NCBI GenBank assembly: GCA_947167135.1
Contig: CAMVGV010000004.1
Coordinates: 17,618-81,617, forward strand
Direction: 5' to 3'
Source: an uncultured Lachnospiraceae bacterium
GTDB lineage: Bacteria; Bacillota; Clostridia; Lachnospirales; Lachnospiraceae
Length of the DNA: 64,000 nucleotides
Shown here: piece after piece, positions 62,870 through 64,000 of the stretch
How positions within the stretch are numbered: the stretch's first letter is position 1
Layout of the letters: every line of letters starts with the position of its first letter
Notes under the pieces: generated by a model
Told to the model about the DNA's origin: nothing
The model's database searches: none
Seen by the model: the letters and a program-made list of their open reading frames with translations, nothing else
Made by a program: the position numbers and the translations under genes

Positions 62870-63835
62870 ATGGATATCAGGATAGAAGAGATTGAAACGG
62901 AGGAGCAGGGTGAAAGCTTAATGTCAGCCGGAGAGAATGAGGAAACAGATCTTTACATGTCCGGCTTTCTGCAGCCCCGGCTTGACAGACTCCATGCAAT
63001 GCTTATGGAAGAGGAAATTGATCACCGTTATTCCTTAGCCGACGGTTCCATACCCGGCATATGGGTAGAAGAGCCTGATATGCACCCCGTATTCTGTACA
63101 TATGTGAAGGAAACACTCACTAAGGAGGAGCCGGGTTACCTGAGATTTTCTGCGGAGAAAAACTATGAGGCTTCAGAGTCAGATGACTATATACGCTGGA
63201 TCGTCCCAGAGGAGGAGGTAGAGGAGGCAGATGGCTTTCTAAGATGCCTTGAGCTCTTTTATAAGGGCTATCCTTTCCGGCTGCTGCCTTCTTCGGACAT
63301 GGCTGTGACGGAGGAAGAGCGGGAGACTGACCCGGGGGAGAATGTCCCGCCTCTTACTTATGAAGGAATGGGGTATGCCGCTCTGGTGAGATTAATGCAG
63401 ATCTCAAACCTTCTCTCTATACAGAATATAGAGCAGACAGGGGTTCTCATGGGAAAGCTGCCCTATATACAGATAGATTATATGGGACATATATTAATCC
63501 TGTTCTATGAGAGCACCGATCAGGAGAACATGTCCTTTCTGTTCCATATCCGGGAGGACGTCCCGCTTAATTCAGGGGATGGTGACATAGACGCGGAGGA
63601 GCTTGCAAGGCGGTATAATGCTGAAAGCTTCTTTACCCGGCTGATTTTAAGTGAGGAGGCTTTTCCTGTATTTGCTGCCATAGAGACCGAAGGCGAAATG
63701 GCTGCGCTGCACGCCTGCTCCCCTGAATACGGGGGAGTGAGCGAATGGGAACGCTTTGAAAGGATCATATCCATATTTATAAAGGAAGCAGAAAACGCCA
63801 AAATGTCCTATTGGAACAATATAGACTTCAAATAA
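62870..63835 (+). CDS. Acidic protein downstream of calpain gene; chaperone- or immunity-like candidate
   Basis: 321 aa, highly acidic; GKLPYIQIDYMGHILILFYESTDQENMSFLFHIREDVPL region reminiscent of small chaperone/YbjN-like folds. Confidence 0.45.
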   Translation: MDIRIEEIETEEQGESLMSAGENEETDLYMSGFLQPRLDRLHAMLMEEEIDHRYSLADGSIPGIWVEEPDMHPVFCTYVKETLTKEEPGYLRFSAEKNYEASESDDYIRWIVPEEEVEEADGFLRCLELFYKGYPFRLLPSSDMAVTEEERETDPGENVPPLTYEGMGYAALVRLMQISNLLSIQNIEQTGVLMGKLPYIQIDYMGHILILFYESTDQENMSFLFHIREDVPLNSGDGDIDAEELARRYNAESFFTRLILSEEAFPVFAAIETEGEMAALHACSPEYGGVSEWERFERIISIFIKEAENAKMSYWNNIDFK

Positions 63836-63843
63836 GCACACAA

Positions 63844-63884
63844 GTTTACATAATATCGACACTGCACACTGGTTTACATAATAT
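63844..63884. repeat. Short direct repeat GTTTACATAATAT (two copies)
   Basis: 63844-63856 and 63872-63884, 28-bp offset. Confidence 0.7.
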
Positions 63885-63889
63885 TGCAC

Positions 63890-63918
63890 TTGACAAATTA
63901 GTAAGTTATAAATATAAT
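63890..63918 (+). promoter_or_regulatory. Consensus sigma-A promoter for tRNA
   Basis: TTGACA - 17 nt - TATAAT, 32 nt before the tRNA 5' end. Confidence 0.85.
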
Positions 63919-63949
63919 ATCACCGTTGCGCATCAAAAAGCACTGCAAT

Positions 63950-64000
63950 GGGATCTTAGCTCAGCTGGGAGAGCATCTGCCTTACAAGCAGAGGGTCATA
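63950..64000 (+). tRNA. tRNA-Val (anticodon UAC), truncated by window end
   Basis: GGGATCT-TA-GCTC-AGCTGGGA-GAGC-A-TCTGC-CTTACAA-GCAGA-GGGTCATA...: D stem and anticodon stem/loop intact. Confidence 0.92.

Noticed and set aside
63950-64000. tRNA-Val as the integration boundary of a CIS island
   Set aside because: The cluster lies on the tRNA 5' side, no integrase is seen, and the tRNA 3' end is outside the window.

Overview
The window reads as a chromosomal segment of a low/mid-GC Firmicute, probably Lachnospiraceae-like (taxonomy is inferred). It opens with housekeeping genes: cobK-like, a GNAT acetyltransferase and rho. Most of the rest is a long, mostly co-oriented contractile injection system (CIS) locus at about 8.6-50.7 kb. 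Recognisable CIS parts are DUF4255/Pvc16-like cap, DUF4280 PAAR-like spike tip, sheath, tube, DUF6760-like protein, tube-initiator-like protein, two CIS-tube/LysM-region-like adaptors, gp27-like hub, gp5-like spike, gp25, two baseplate-J-like proteins, tail protein I and two AAA+ ATPases. No capsid, terminase, portal, integrase or lysis genes were seen. The locus also carries genes not found in a minimal CIS. On the upstream side are a pseudokinase-like membrane protein, a membrane sensor with a degenerate class III cyclase-like domain, a membrane MORN-repeat protein, a TolC-like protein and a Ser-Gly-linker membrane protein. Inside the operon are a STAS protein, an FtsE-like ABC ATPase with no FtsX, a membrane HATPase_c protein without an evident phosphoacceptor His box, and an SH3b protein. 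A SpoIIE/PP2C phosphatase lies nearby on the minus strand. Two very large proteins (1125 aa and 1667 aa) are each followed by a small acidic protein. The 1667-aa protein ends in a calpain-type cysteine protease domain with intact-looking Cys/His/Asn motifs. I interpret the region as a membrane-associated, signal-controlled CIS with a calpain-like candidate effector. Dispersed TCATCCTGAG-type repeats, two MITE-like inverted-repeat elements and a partial tRNA-Val(UAC) are also present. All family calls come from reading motifs by eye; no database search was run.
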